Positions 42,794 to 51,742 of a DNA stretch of 64,000 bases are shown here, piece after piece. Where the stretch lies: contig NZ_FQUP01000004.1 in the NCBI RefSeq assembly GCF_900129325.1, positions 434,001-498,000 of the forward strand. Direction: 5' to 3'. The stretch is from Kaistia soli DSM 19436. Lineage in GTDB: Bacteria > Pseudomonadota > Alphaproteobacteria > Rhizobiales > Kaistiaceae. Within the stretch, counting starts at the first letter, position 1, and each line of letters begins with the position of its first letter. The position numbers and the translations under genes were made by a program. The notes under the pieces are model-generated. The model saw only the letters and a list, made by a program, of their open reading frames with translations, searched no databases and was not told the origin of the DNA.

Positions 42794-43762
42794 ATGGTCC
42801 GCAAACTCATTCTCGACGTCGATACCGGGACCGACGATGCGGTCGCGATCATGCTGGCCGCCCTGCATCCAGCGCTCGACCTCCTGGCCTGTACTACGGT
42901 CAACGGCAACATCCCGGTCGATCGATGCACCGACAACACGCTCCGCACGCTCGAATGGATCGGCCGCGGCGATATTCCCGTCTATGAGGGCCTGCCAACC
43001 CCGATCGTCCGCCCTGATTTCCCGACTCCGCGGGCGACGAAGCGGGATCCTAAAGTCCATATGAACGTGTTGCCGCTGCCCGCGCCGAAGGGTCAGCAGC
43101 AGCCGAAATCCGCGCCGGTCTTCCTGTCCGAAGCCTTTGCCGCGCAGCCGGGCAACATCACGCTGATCGCGGTCGGCCCGCTCTCCAATGTCGCGGCGGC
43201 GATCGCCATTGATCCGGCCTTCGCGTCGAATGTGGATGAGCTGATCATCATGGGCGGGGCGATCAACAAGTCAAACATAACGCCGTCCGCGGAGTTCAAT
43301 ATCTGGGCCGATCCCGAGGCGGCCGCCCAGGTCTTTCGCGCGGGCTTCCGCAAGGTGACCCTTGTCCCGCTCGATGCGACGCATGAAGCACTCGTCTCCC
43401 GCGAGCAGTGCGAGGCCCTTCGGAATCTCGGAACCGCCGCCGGCGTCGCCGCTGCCGATATCGTCGAGCACCGCATCCAGGGATACGAGGCCAATCAGCC
43501 GACGGGCACGCCTTCGACGGCGCCGGTCCACGATGCGGTTTGCGTCGCAGCGCTGGTCCAGCCAGGCATCATCGAGACGAAATTCGTCAATGTCGTCATC
43601 GAGACCATTGGCGAATACACAATTGGCAGGACCGTCGTGGATCACGAGACGCGCACGACCCGTCCGCCCAATTGCCATGTCGCCTTCCACGCCAACCGCA
43701 CGGCCTTCCTGGCGATGCTGTCGGAGATTTTCTCAGGCGGACCCAAGGCCGGACCGCGATAG
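42794..43762 (+). CDS. Nucleoside hydrolase (IunH/RihB family), copy 2
   Basis: Protein of 322 residues with DVDTGTDDAVAIMLA, VGPLSNVAAAI, MGGAI and EFNIWADPEAA. It is strikingly similar to the copy at 26870-27826, especially over the first 80 residues. ATG 42794 has GGAG upstream. It is divergent from the GntR regulator, and a second GntR-type operator lies 25 bases after its stop, before the next operon. Likely releases a base or heteroaromatic aglycone from a ribosyl compound. Confidence 0.93.
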   Translation: MVRKLILDVDTGTDDAVAIMLAALHPALDLLACTTVNGNIPVDRCTDNTLRTLEWIGRGDIPVYEGLPTPIVRPDFPTPRATKRDPKVHMNVLPLPAPKGQQQPKSAPVFLSEAFAAQPGNITLIAVGPLSNVAAAIAIDPAFASNVDELIIMGGAINKSNITPSAEFNIWADPEAAAQVFRAGFRKVTLVPLDATHEALVSREQCEALRNLGTAAGVAAADIVEHRIQGYEANQPTGTPSTAPVHDAVCVAALVQPGIIETKFVNVVIETIGEYTIGRTVVDHETRTTRPPNCHVAFHANRTAFLAMLSEIFSGGPKAGPR

Positions 43763-43787
43763 GCGGGCGGCCCCGCGGGCATCGTTC

Positions 43788-43813
43788 GATACAATCTTCA
43801 ACAAGATTGTATC
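43788..43813. promoter_or_regulatory. GntR-type operator 2
   Basis: An 11-base perfect inverted repeat, GATACAATCTT-N4-AAGATTGTATC. It is AT-rich and lacks a T-tract, so it is not terminator-like. It lies about 100 bases before the SDR-StyA-StyB operon and contains the ATAC/GTAT arms expected for an FCD-type GntR protein. Confidence 0.78.
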
Positions 43814-43914
43814 ATTAATATCGCCGACCATGCCGGAGTCGCGATCCCCGCGACGCGTGCCGAAAGGTCGAGAGTTCGCGCCCATTCAGGGCGACCACGA
43901 GACGAGGGATCGCG

Positions 43915-44862
43915 ATGATCAGCAAATCCACGCTTGTGACCGGCGCCAACGGCCTTCTCGGCTATGAGGTCGTTCGCCGCCTCGTTGCCGAGAGCCGCAC
44001 CGTCGTCGCCGTCGATCGCAGCATCGGCGAAGTCGCGACGCTGACGGACCAGGCCTTCGAGCTCGAAATCGGCGATGTGCACAAGCTGCACGAGATCGCC
44101 GCGCGCTACGAGATCGACGCCATTGTCCATTGCGGCGGTTTCTCGGGCCCGATGGTGGGGCGCGACAACCCGGCCCTGATGTTCAAGGTCAATGTCGGCG
44201 GGACACTGGACATCGCCGAACTGGCCAGGCAGATCGCGCTTCGATCGGGCCGCTGCCGACTGGTGTTCTGCTCGTCCCTGACGGTCTATGGCGACCAGCC
44301 GGCTGACGACATCACCGAGGATTTTCCGCTCAGCCCGCGGCAGAGCTACCCGTCAAGCAAGATCGCCGGCGAGGCCATCCTTTCCGCCTATGCCGCGGAG
44401 CATGGCGTCGACGCGATCGTACTGCGCATCGCCGGAGTTTACGGCCCCCGCCGCAAGACCAGTTGCGTCCTGCGGCGGATGATCACCGACGCCCTTCAGG
44501 GGCGCCCGACCCATCTGCCCTACGGCATGGGTTTCCCGCGGCAATGGGTCTATGTCGACGACGTCGTCGCGGGCATCCTGCTGGCGCTCGATGTCGAGAC
44601 GCGACCGAGCCGAACCTTCAACATCAGCGCCGGCGTCAATCCGACGATCGACGAAGCAGCCGCGATCATCCACGAGTTGATCCCGACCGCCGACATCACG
44701 CTTGATGAGGGGCCGGATCCGGAAGACGTCACGCTCGGCCGCCTGAGCATCGCGGCAGCGCAAAGGGAACTCGGCTTCAAACCCGGCGTCCCGCTTCGCC
44801 AAGGCATCGCGCGTCTCGTCGAGGCCATCACGGAACCACACCGCACGGAGAGGGACCGATAA
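43915..44862 (+). CDS. NAD(P)-dependent epimerase/dehydratase (extended SDR)
   Basis: Protein of 315 residues with an N-terminal TGANGLLGYEV nucleotide motif, catalytic Ser (FCSSLTVYGD) and YPSSKIAGE, in which the usual YxxxK Tyr and Lys are present. The C-terminal half has sugar-binding features (QWVYVDDVVAGI). It may act on the ribose part or on a sugar linked to the aromatic substrate of the next genes. Four bases separate it from the StyA-like gene. Confidence 0.9.
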   Translation: MISKSTLVTGANGLLGYEVVRRLVAESRTVVAVDRSIGEVATLTDQAFELEIGDVHKLHEIAARYEIDAIVHCGGFSGPMVGRDNPALMFKVNVGGTLDIAELARQIALRSGRCRLVFCSSLTVYGDQPADDITEDFPLSPRQSYPSSKIAGEAILSAYAAEHGVDAIVLRIAGVYGPRRKTSCVLRRMITDALQGRPTHLPYGMGFPRQWVYVDDVVAGILLALDVETRPSRTFNISAGVNPTIDEAAAIIHELIPTADITLDEGPDPEDVTLGRLSIAAAQRELGFKPGVPLRQGIARLVEAITEPHRTERDR

Positions 44863-44866
44863 GCTC

Positions 44867-46153
44867 ATGACGAAAATCGCAATCATCGGCGCCGGCCAGG
44901 CCGGCTGCATCCTCGCCTACGCCCTCGTCAAAAGCGGATATCAGGTCACCCTGTATTCGGACAGGACACCGGAGCAGTGGCTGAACCATTCGGCGCCGAC
45001 CGGGAGCGCGTGCCTCTACGCCGAAGTAATCGACATCGAGCGCGAACTGGGCATGGATTTCTGGTCACACGATATATTTCCGGCCGAAGGCGTCCTCCTG
45101 GAAAGCGCCCGCCATGCCAGCGATCCAGACGCGACGGTGTTGAAAGGCCGGCTCGAATATGGCCGCAAGGGCGGCGCCATAGACCAGCGGATGCGTATCC
45201 ATCGCTGGCTGGAGGATTTCGAGGCGCTCGGCGGCACGCTGGTGATCGAGGGAGTCAGTCCTGAACGCGCCGACAAGATTGCTCTAGCCAACGATCTCAC
45301 GGTCCTTGCCGCGGGTAAGGCCGATCTCGGGCGGCTGATCCCACGCGACGCCCATCGCAGCGTCTATGACCGTCCGCAGCGCAACCTGGCCATGACGATC
45401 GTCCGCAGCAAGTCTGGCCAGCATGTGAAGGACTGGTTCTCGGACCGCATCCCCTACAGTTCGACCAAATTCGATTTCTTCGCGGATTCAGGCGAGTATT
45501 TCGCCGTCCCCTATAACCACAAGACCGCCGGCCCGACCTATGCCTATCTGTTCGAGGCCAAGGAAGGCAGCCGGCTCGACCGGTTCGCGGGCGCCAGGTC
45601 CGGCGAAGAAGTGACCCAGCACGCACGCGACATCATTCGCGAATTCGCGCCCTGGGAGCATCACATGGTCGACGACATGGAATATGTGTCGGAAGATCCG
45701 CATGGATGGCTCGTCGGCCGCTTCGCGCCGATGGTCCGCCGGCCCTTTGGCCGTCTCCCATCAGGCGGACTCATCATGCCTGTCGGCGATACGGCGATCA
45801 CCTTTGATCCGATCTGCGGGCAAGGCGGTAACTTCGCCAGCCGGAGCGCGAAATATCTGGCGGACGAGATTGTCCGTCATGGCGACCAGCCGTTCGACGA
45901 ACTCTGGATGACGGAAGTCAATCTCGGCATGTGGGAAAAATATGGTCGCGGCAGCTGCGAGCTGACCCGGCTCTTCCTCGAGCCGCCATCACCGGCCACC
46001 CAGATCGTGCTCGATGTGGCGCGGAACGATCCGAGGGCGGCGGACGCCTACTATTACGGGTTCCCGCGTCCTGGCAGCATCATCTCCGCGCTGACCGACA
46101 TCAATGTCGCGCGGTCGTTTGCGGGCCAGTTTGATATCCAGCAGACCGGCTAG
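44867..46153 (+). CDS. Styrene/indole monooxygenase-like FAD oxygenase (StyA type)
   Basis: Protein of 428 residues related to StyA/IndA, the oxygenase of two-component group E flavoprotein monooxygenases. FAD motif IAIIGAGQAGCILAYAL is N-terminal; the conserved segments SAPTGSACLYAEVID, GLIMPVGDTAITFDPICGQG and NFASRSA are recognisable. It needs reduced FAD from a reductase, and such a gene follows six bases later. Known members epoxidise styrenes and indoles. Beside a nucleoside hydrolase, a nitrogen heterocycle is a plausible substrate (inference). Confidence 0.88.
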   Translation: MTKIAIIGAGQAGCILAYALVKSGYQVTLYSDRTPEQWLNHSAPTGSACLYAEVIDIERELGMDFWSHDIFPAEGVLLESARHASDPDATVLKGRLEYGRKGGAIDQRMRIHRWLEDFEALGGTLVIEGVSPERADKIALANDLTVLAAGKADLGRLIPRDAHRSVYDRPQRNLAMTIVRSKSGQHVKDWFSDRIPYSSTKFDFFADSGEYFAVPYNHKTAGPTYAYLFEAKEGSRLDRFAGARSGEEVTQHARDIIREFAPWEHHMVDDMEYVSEDPHGWLVGRFAPMVRRPFGRLPSGGLIMPVGDTAITFDPICGQGGNFASRSAKYLADEIVRHGDQPFDELWMTEVNLGMWEKYGRGSCELTRLFLEPPSPATQIVLDVARNDPRAADAYYYGFPRPGSIISALTDINVARSFAGQFDIQQTG

Positions 46154-46159
46154 GCCAAG

Positions 46160-46720
46160 ATGACACCATCCGATCCGGCCCATATTGCCGCCGAGAATGC
46201 TGTGTCGTTGCAGACCTTTCGCGAGGGCATGAGCCGCCTCGGCGCCGCCGTGAACATCATCACGTCGGACGGGCCGAACGGACAGCTCGGCTTCACCGCA
46301 ACCGCGGTCTGCAGCCTCAGCGCCGAGCCGCCTTCGCTGCTTGTCTGCATGAACCGGCAGAGCCAGCAGAATGCACCCTTGAAGGCCAACGGCGTCCTTT
46401 GCGTCAACACACTGGCATCGCACCACGAGCCGCTCTCGGGCGTCTTCTCAGGCGTCGGAAAGCTCGAAATGGCTGAACGATTTCGGCGGGCGCAATGGTC
46501 GACGATGATCACCGGCTCTCCGGCGCTGGACGATGCCGTGGTGTCGTTCGATTGCCGGATCGATCAGGTTGTCGAGATCAATACCCATAGCCTCCTGATC
46601 GCCCATGTGCTCGGCATCAAGATCGGCCATGAAATACGCAGTCTGATGTATTTGAACAGGACCTATCACGAACTCGGGACGGCATTTTCCTACCCGGAGA
46701 GTTCCCGACCCTGGTTGTGA
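46160..46720 (+). CDS. Flavin reductase (StyB/HpaC-like)
   Basis: Protein of 186 residues with the flavin-reductase-like split-barrel pattern: FREGMSRLGAAVNIITSDG, GFTATAVCSLSAEPPSLLVC, and the C-terminal DCRIDQVVEINTHSLLIAHV. It should supply reduced FAD to the StyA-like oxygenase six bases upstream. Last gene of the GntR-controlled operon. Confidence 0.91.
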   Translation: MTPSDPAHIAAENAVSLQTFREGMSRLGAAVNIITSDGPNGQLGFTATAVCSLSAEPPSLLVCMNRQSQQNAPLKANGVLCVNTLASHHEPLSGVFSGVGKLEMAERFRRAQWSTMITGSPALDDAVVSFDCRIDQVVEINTHSLLIAHVLGIKIGHEIRSLMYLNRTYHELGTAFSYPESSRPWL

Positions 46721-47081
46721 TGGCAGCTGGGCTCGACGTCGAAGAGTGTCGCGGCCGTCTCCAGGAATGTGCTCCGGTCGTACTGACAGGTCCGGTGGCG
46801 CAACCGGAGGGATCGGCGTCGTGTTCGTGCGTCCTCGATCGAATCCACCCGTCCTCAATGAACGCCACATCCGGGCCCGTGACTGCCGCGCCTGTGCTGA
46901 ATCGCCGACCGCCGAAGCATTCCGTCGAGAACCGAGCGGCCGAGCCGAATCTCTGGCTCAACTGAGGTCGCACGATCAGCTCGAAGAAGCCAGATCATGT
47001 CGATGGGCAGTGGCGACCTGGGTTCGACAGTTATCGAACGCGCGATTTCAACAATATCGATTGGCTGCGTTTTGAGAAGGA
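46721..47081. other. Gene-poor stretch between the StyB-like gene and tRNA-Val
   Basis: About 360 bases without a convincing gene. A six-bp hairpin (TCCGGT/ACCGGA, 46791-46808) may end the upstream operon. Short open frames here lack family resemblance. Confidence 0.45.
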
Positions 47082-47156
<75 letters not shown>

Positions 47157-47269
47157 ATCCTATTCCGTGCCGGGCGGGACCGGCTGCGTGGCGAGGGTAT
47201 AGAGGATCGGTTCGCCGCGTTCAAGCCCGTCTATGCATGCCTTTTCGGGGCCTGTTGACAAGCTCCGTT

Positions 47270-47629
47270 TCAGGCTGCCAGCAGACGCTCCACTTCGGTG
47301 ACCAGTTCGCGCAGGTGGAAAGGCTTGGACAGAACCTTGGCATCGCGCGGCGCGTTCGAATCCGGATTGAGGGCCACGGCGGCGAAGCCGGTGATGAACA
47401 TGACCTTGAGATCGGGATCGAGCTCCGTGGCGCGGCGCGCCAACTCGATGCCGTCCATCTCCGGCATGACGATATCTGTGAGAAGGAGCGTAAACGGCTC
47501 TTCGCGGATCCGCTCATAAGCGCTGCGGCCATTGTCGAACGACACAACGTCGTAACCCGCGTTCTGCAGCGCCTTGGCCAGGAAGCGGCGCATGTCGTTG
47601 TCGTCTTCGGCGAGAAGGATGCGGTTCAT
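47270..47629 (-). CDS. cpdR: Single-domain response regulator CpdR
   Basis: Protein of 119 residues, receiver domain only: acidic pocket LLAEDDNDM, phosphorylation Asp in LLTDIVMPEMDG, Lys in LSKPFHLRELV. The near-invariant core (GYDVVSFDNGRSAYERIREE, ELDPDLKVMFITGFAAVAL) is diagnostic of rhizobial CpdR, which when unphosphorylated guides ClpXP proteolysis of cell-cycle regulators. Divergent from the N-formylglutamate amidohydrolase gene, a common arrangement in this order. Confidence 0.95.
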   Translation of the reverse strand: MNRILLAEDDNDMRRFLAKALQNAGYDVVSFDNGRSAYERIREEPFTLLLTDIVMPEMDGIELARRATELDPDLKVMFITGFAAVALNPDSNAPRDAKVLSKPFHLRELVTEVERLLAA

Positions 47630-47814
47630 CAGAATTCCATGCCAGGCAGGCGATCCGGTCGGAAGGCGGTCAGGCGCTGTGCGCCGCGCGCGAATCTTAA
47701 GTCCCGATGCGGTAAAGATCGAATGAATGGCGGCACGAAGCCGCTGGACCGGTTCGGTTGTGGACTTCACCGTACCATATTGGCAACATGCCGGCAGCCT
47801 AACCCGCCGCAGTC

Positions 47815-48711
47815 TTGTGGAGCAATCCAATCCCTTCCGATGCCGCCCAGCCACCGTTCGAGGTCGTCGCGCCCGCCGACCAGCGGCTTCCGTTCGTGTT
47901 CAATTCCCCGCATAGCGGCCGCGCCTACCCGGCCGACTTCCTCGCCGCGTCCCGCCTCGATGAGCGCGCGATACGCCGCTCTGAAGACACCTATGTCGAC
48001 GAACTCTTCCTGTCGGTGGTGCCGCTCGGCGCGCCGCTGATGCGCGCCCACTTCCCGCGCGCCTGGCTCGACGTCAACCGTGAGCCCTATGAACTCGATC
48101 CCGGCATGTTCGACGGCGAACTGCCGCCCTATGCCAATGTCCGCTCGATGCGGGTTGCCGGCGGGCTCGGCACCATCGCCCGAGTCGTCTCGGAAAATGT
48201 CGAGATCTATGCGCACCCGCTGCAGGTGGCCGAAGCGCTCGACCGGATCGAGGGTGTCTACAAGCCATATCACGCGGCCCTGGACACCCTGCTCCAGGCG
48301 ACACGGCAACGCTTCGGCTTCGCCGTCCTGGTCGATTGCCATTCGATGCCGTCCTCGGTGCGGACGGCGCCTGGCCGCGTCCGCGCCGATTTCGTGCTCG
48401 GCGACCGCTACGGCGCGAGCTGCGCGCCGGAGATCGCCGATGCCGCGGCCACCGTCCTGACCGAGTTGGGCTACACGGTTGCGCGCAACAAGCCTTATGC
48501 GGGCGGCTATATCACCGAGCACTACGGGCGGCCCGCCGAGGGGCTGCATGCCCTTCAGGTCGAGATCAATCGCGGGCTCTACATGAATGAGCGCAACTTC
48601 CAGCCCACGGCCGATTTCATCCGCGTGGCCGCCGACATCGTTGCCTTCGCGCGGGCGCTGTCGGAGCTGCCCGACGGCGGACTTTGGCCGCTCGGCTTGG
48701 CGGCGGAATAG
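47815..48711 (+). CDS. N-formylglutamate amidohydrolase
   Basis: Protein of 298 residues with FNSPHSGRAYPADFL, RSEDTYVDELF, LVDCHSMPS and LQVEINRGLYM, the zinc- and substrate-binding motifs of the FGase family, which completes one route of histidine degradation. The start seems to be TTG 47815; no ATG is available before the conserved domain. It stands alone, without hut genes, beside cpdR. Confidence 0.92.
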   Translation: MWSNPIPSDAAQPPFEVVAPADQRLPFVFNSPHSGRAYPADFLAASRLDERAIRRSEDTYVDELFLSVVPLGAPLMRAHFPRAWLDVNREPYELDPGMFDGELPPYANVRSMRVAGGLGTIARVVSENVEIYAHPLQVAEALDRIEGVYKPYHAALDTLLQATRQRFGFAVLVDCHSMPSSVRTAPGRVRADFVLGDRYGASCAPEIADAAATVLTELGYTVARNKPYAGGYITEHYGRPAEGLHALQVEINRGLYMNERNFQPTADFIRVAADIVAFARALSELPDGGLWPLGLAAE

Positions 48712-49035
48712 ACGCCGCTAGATCGGAGAGCTGGAGACAAGAAAAAGGGCCGCTCGCAAGGCGAGGCGGCCCAAGTCTAGGGAGGAAACGCCCAAGGAGG
48801 GCAGCGGGAACTCGACGCCAATCGAGCTACCGCATTGCAATAATTTGCTCGTGCACTGCAAAAATATCAAGAGGGAATTTCAACTTTCTTGCAATGCGGA
48901 TCGGAAGGCGCTTTATGCGATCGACCGCGCTGGCCGACTGGTCATAAAGATGAAGACAATCAATGCTTTGATCGGCGGCGCCTGCGAACGCCTGCAAGGC
49001 CGAAACTGACTCGACGGCCGCTGGAGAACCTACCG
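48712..49035. other. Intergenic stretch before hisN
   Basis: About 320 bases with no supported gene. It holds the hairpin described separately and the hisN promoter. Confidence 0.4.
48747..48772. terminator. Hairpin terminator after the FGase gene
   Basis: GGGCCGCTCGC pairs with GCGAGGCGGCCC (one bulged G) around a three-base loop, about 36 bases after the stop. The A-tract on its left becomes a T-tract for transcripts read leftward. Confidence 0.6.
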
Positions 49036-49815
49036 ATGATCGATCCCGCACTGCTTCCTTTCCTCGATCGCCTCGCTGATTCTGCCACTGAAGCAATCAT
49101 GCCGCATTTCCGGGCATCGGGTCAGGTCGACAACAAGGCGACCTCGGGCTTCGATCCCGTGACCGCCGGAGACCGGGCTGCGGAGGCCGCCCTGCGACGC
49201 CTCATCAACGAGACTTTTCCCGCGCATGGCATCATGGGCGAAGAATATGGCGACGAGAACCTGGACGCGGAGCATGTCTGGGTGCTCGATCCGATCGACG
49301 GAACCCGCGCCTTCATCTCGGGCCTGCCCGTCTGGGGCACGCTGATCGGGCTCCTGTCAGGCGGCAGACCGGCGCTGGGAATGATGGCGCAGCCGTTTAC
49401 CGGCGAGCGCTTTTCTGGCGATGGCTTATCGGCTCGTTATACGGGCCCCGGTGGTCCGCGCGCCTTGAGGACGCGCGCCTGCGACGGGCTTCGGAACGCC
49501 GTCTTGTCGACGACGACACCGGCCCTTTTCAAAGGCGCGGAACGCGAGGCTTATCTGCGCGTCGAGGAACAGGTGCGCCTCGTGCGCTATGGCTATGATT
49601 GTTACGCCTACTGCATGGTCGCAGCCGGCTTCATGGACGCCGTGATCGAGACCGGACTGCACGCTTACGACATCGTCGCACTGATCCCGGTGATCGAGGG
49701 GGCCGGCGGCCGTGTCACCAATTGGGAAGGCGGGCCAGCCTCTGCCGGCGGCCGCGTCGTGGCCGCGGGGGATCTCCGCTTGCACGCGGAGATCCTTGAT
49801 GCAATCAACCGTTAG
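49036..49815 (+). CDS. hisN: Histidinol-phosphatase (inositol-monophosphatase fold)
   Basis: Protein of 259 residues with the IMPase metal motifs GEEYGDEN, WVLDPIDGTRAFISG and the C-terminal HAYDIVALIPVIEGAGG. The FISGLPVWGTLIGLL stretch and the overall length match HisN, the histidinol-phosphate phosphatase of actinobacteria and many alphaproteobacteria. ATG 49036 has GGAG about nine bases upstream. Its stop overlaps the convergent secreted-protein gene by four bases. Confidence 0.9.
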   Translation: MIDPALLPFLDRLADSATEAIMPHFRASGQVDNKATSGFDPVTAGDRAAEAALRRLINETFPAHGIMGEEYGDENLDAEHVWVLDPIDGTRAFISGLPVWGTLIGLLSGGRPALGMMAQPFTGERFSGDGLSARYTGPGGPRALRTRACDGLRNAVLSTTTPALFKGAEREAYLRVEEQVRLVRYGYDCYAYCMVAAGFMDAVIETGLHAYDIVALIPVIEGAGGRVTNWEGGPASAGGRVVAAGDLRLHAEILDAINR

Positions 49816-50225
49816 CGGCTGATCGAAATCAATTCGTTGTCGCTCGCGCTGTCCTTCGAGGCAAACGCCGCGATCGTGACGATCGTCGCCGTGCCGCCGA
49901 TGACGACCGCGGGAACGACGAACGAAGACGCAGGAGCCTGGCCGGCGACCTGCGCCGGCGCATTGCAAGCACCCGAACCGGCCACCGTCGTGATGGTGTT
50001 CGCGCCGAGCGTCTTCGAGCAGCCGTCGGCATAAGCCAAAACAGCCTGGCCACCCTTCGAGATCATCACCCGGCTGCCCGGGGCGACTTCGGCATTCGCC
50101 GAAATCTTGACAAAACCCTTGCCGCTGTCGACGAGGACAGGCCCCGAGACACCGGAGAGCGTTGCAGCAGATGCCGCCGACACAAGGCCGACAGCAAGAA
50201 TCGTACTCGCCATGAGACGAATCAT
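49812..50225 (-). CDS. Secreted protein of unknown function
   Basis: Protein of 137 residues with a signal peptide (MIRLMASTILAVGLVSAASA). The mature part has a short FecR-like beta pattern (VLVDSGKGFVKISANAEVAPGSRV, KGGQAVLAY), two Cys that could pair, and a hydrophobic C-terminal helix (VVPAVVIGGTATIVTIAAF) that may anchor it. ATG 50225 is preferred over one four codons earlier because GGAG lies before it. Function unknown. Confidence 0.72.
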   Translation of the reverse strand: MIRLMASTILAVGLVSAASAATLSGVSGPVLVDSGKGFVKISANAEVAPGSRVMISKGGQAVLAYADGCSKTLGANTITTVAGSGACNAPAQVAGQAPASSFVVPAVVIGGTATIVTIAAFASKDSASDNELISISR

Positions 50226-50544
50226 TGATCGCTCCATTGTTGCCAGCCGGCCAACCCACGCGGCTGGCTGATATTAACTCCCCCTTTTACAGGGTAGTCT
50301 ACCGCGACGCAAACGCAATGCTGTCTTGCAACAACAAAGGCCAAAACCTGCGCTCGCCCTATCGATTTACTGTCCAGCGTCGCGAATGTGCCACCTTTTC
50401 AACCTGAAGCAGCAGCCAAGCCTCCACCCGACTCGAAGCGGGGCACTTGAGCTCTCTCGATGGACAACCTTAAGAGGCGCCGTGCGAGAGCACACCTGCA
50501 CCATTGATAAAGTCTACCATAAGCAAGCATATCAGTAAAACGTG
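50226..50544. other. Intergenic stretch between a secreted-protein gene and a hydrolase gene
   Basis: About 320 bases without a credible gene. A CAGCCG/CGGCTG hairpin at about 50246-50268 lies in the leader of the secreted-protein gene. The rest is unremarkable and relatively AT-rich. Confidence 0.4.
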
Positions 50545-51489
50545 TCAGTCCTTGGTCGCCGGAATGAAAGCATCGAAGGCCGCCCAGAATGCCGCGCGGA
50601 TCGAATCCCGCTCCATGAGGATCTCATGCCGGGCTCCGGCAAGGACGATCTCACTGCCAAGCCGCATATTGCGGACGAAACGCTCCGTCGCCAGCGGACG
50701 CACGACCTTGTCTGCGCCGGCTGTCATGACCAGCGTCGGGACCGCGATTGCTGCGGCGAACGTCGGATCGGCCGCGTCGCGCATGGCGTGGCAGGCGGCG
50801 TTGAGCCAGCCGATGGTGGGCGGGCCGATGCAGAGCTCCGGACGGCTGGCCGCGATGGCCCGCATGCGCGCGAAGCGACGCGCGTCGCCGGTGAGCGGAT
50901 TGGTATAGAAGCTGCGTTCCTCGAGCCGCACGAGGCCGGCGCCCGGAGGATAAAAGTCGCCGAGCCCCAGCGAAGCAAGCGTCGCGGAAGCCGAGCGGAC
51001 GAACCAGCGTGGCGGGTTCATCGAACCAAGCTCGAGCAGCGGCGATGTCAGCACAATGCGCGAGAATGTGAGTCCCGAGCGGCGCACATGGCGGAGAAGA
51101 ATCAGGCCCCCCGTTGAATGAGCCAGCGCGAAATGCGGCGCTGGACAATCCGGCAGGACGAACTCGCGCAGGAACGTTTCGAGGTCGCGGTCATAATCCG
51201 AGAAATCCTCGACATGGCCCTTGCGCGGGTCGGGCAGCGGCCGGTCGGAACCACCTTGGCCGCGCCAGTCCATGGTCGCGACGGCAAAGCCCCGCTGCAG
51301 CAATTCGCCGATGACCTCGAAATACTTCTCGATCGTCTCGGCCCGCCCGTGCAGCAGCGAGACTGTTCCTTTCACCGCGCCCGCCGGTCGCCAGCGAGCG
51401 ACACGCAGGCGAACGCCATCTTGCGTCGTCACGACTGTCTCGTGAACGCCTTCAGGCAGGGGATTGTCAGGCAGCGAGATGAAGCTCAT
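50545..51489 (-). CDS. Alpha/beta hydrolase (lysophospholipase/monoacylglycerol-lipase-like)
   Basis: Protein of 314 residues of the serine aminopeptidase S33/PldB type: oxyanion region SLLHGRAETIEKY, nucleophile Ser in ALAHSTGGLILL, acid in MTAGADKVVRP and His in GARHEILME. No signal peptide. Likely a cytoplasmic or membrane-associated lipase/esterase. It is monocistronic. Confidence 0.92.
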   Translation of the reverse strand: MSFISLPDNPLPEGVHETVVTTQDGVRLRVARWRPAGAVKGTVSLLHGRAETIEKYFEVIGELLQRGFAVATMDWRGQGGSDRPLPDPRKGHVEDFSDYDRDLETFLREFVLPDCPAPHFALAHSTGGLILLRHVRRSGLTFSRIVLTSPLLELGSMNPPRWFVRSASATLASLGLGDFYPPGAGLVRLEERSFYTNPLTGDARRFARMRAIAASRPELCIGPPTIGWLNAACHAMRDAADPTFAAAIAVPTLVMTAGADKVVRPLATERFVRNMRLGSEIVLAGARHEILMERDSIRAAFWAAFDAFIPATKD

Positions 51490-51742
51490 CGGCCGAACGG
51501 GAACACCACGAACGCATCAGGCCGAGTGCGGCAGGGGCAACGGCGACGGGCAGGATTACCCGGCCGCACGATAGCGACGCGGCCGCGGGATGGCTAGGCT
51601 CGTGCGTTAGCAAGCCCGACGATCGGCCGTGACGGCAGCAGCCCTCTTGAGCCTTGAAGAATCGAGACCGGCGGCATCGCTCTCGATGCCGCCGGCCCCG
51701 CACCTCCGGTCGCGGGCGGGCGGATAGCGACCGGCGGGAGAA

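Noticed and set aside
43788..43813. Terminator after the second nucleoside hydrolase gene
   Set aside because: The repeat is AT-rich with no T-tract, and its arms match the GntR-type site upstream. An operator is the better reading.
46717..46965. An 82-codon open frame after the StyB-like gene
   Set aside because: It overlaps the StyB-like stop, lacks a ribosome-binding site and resembles nothing.
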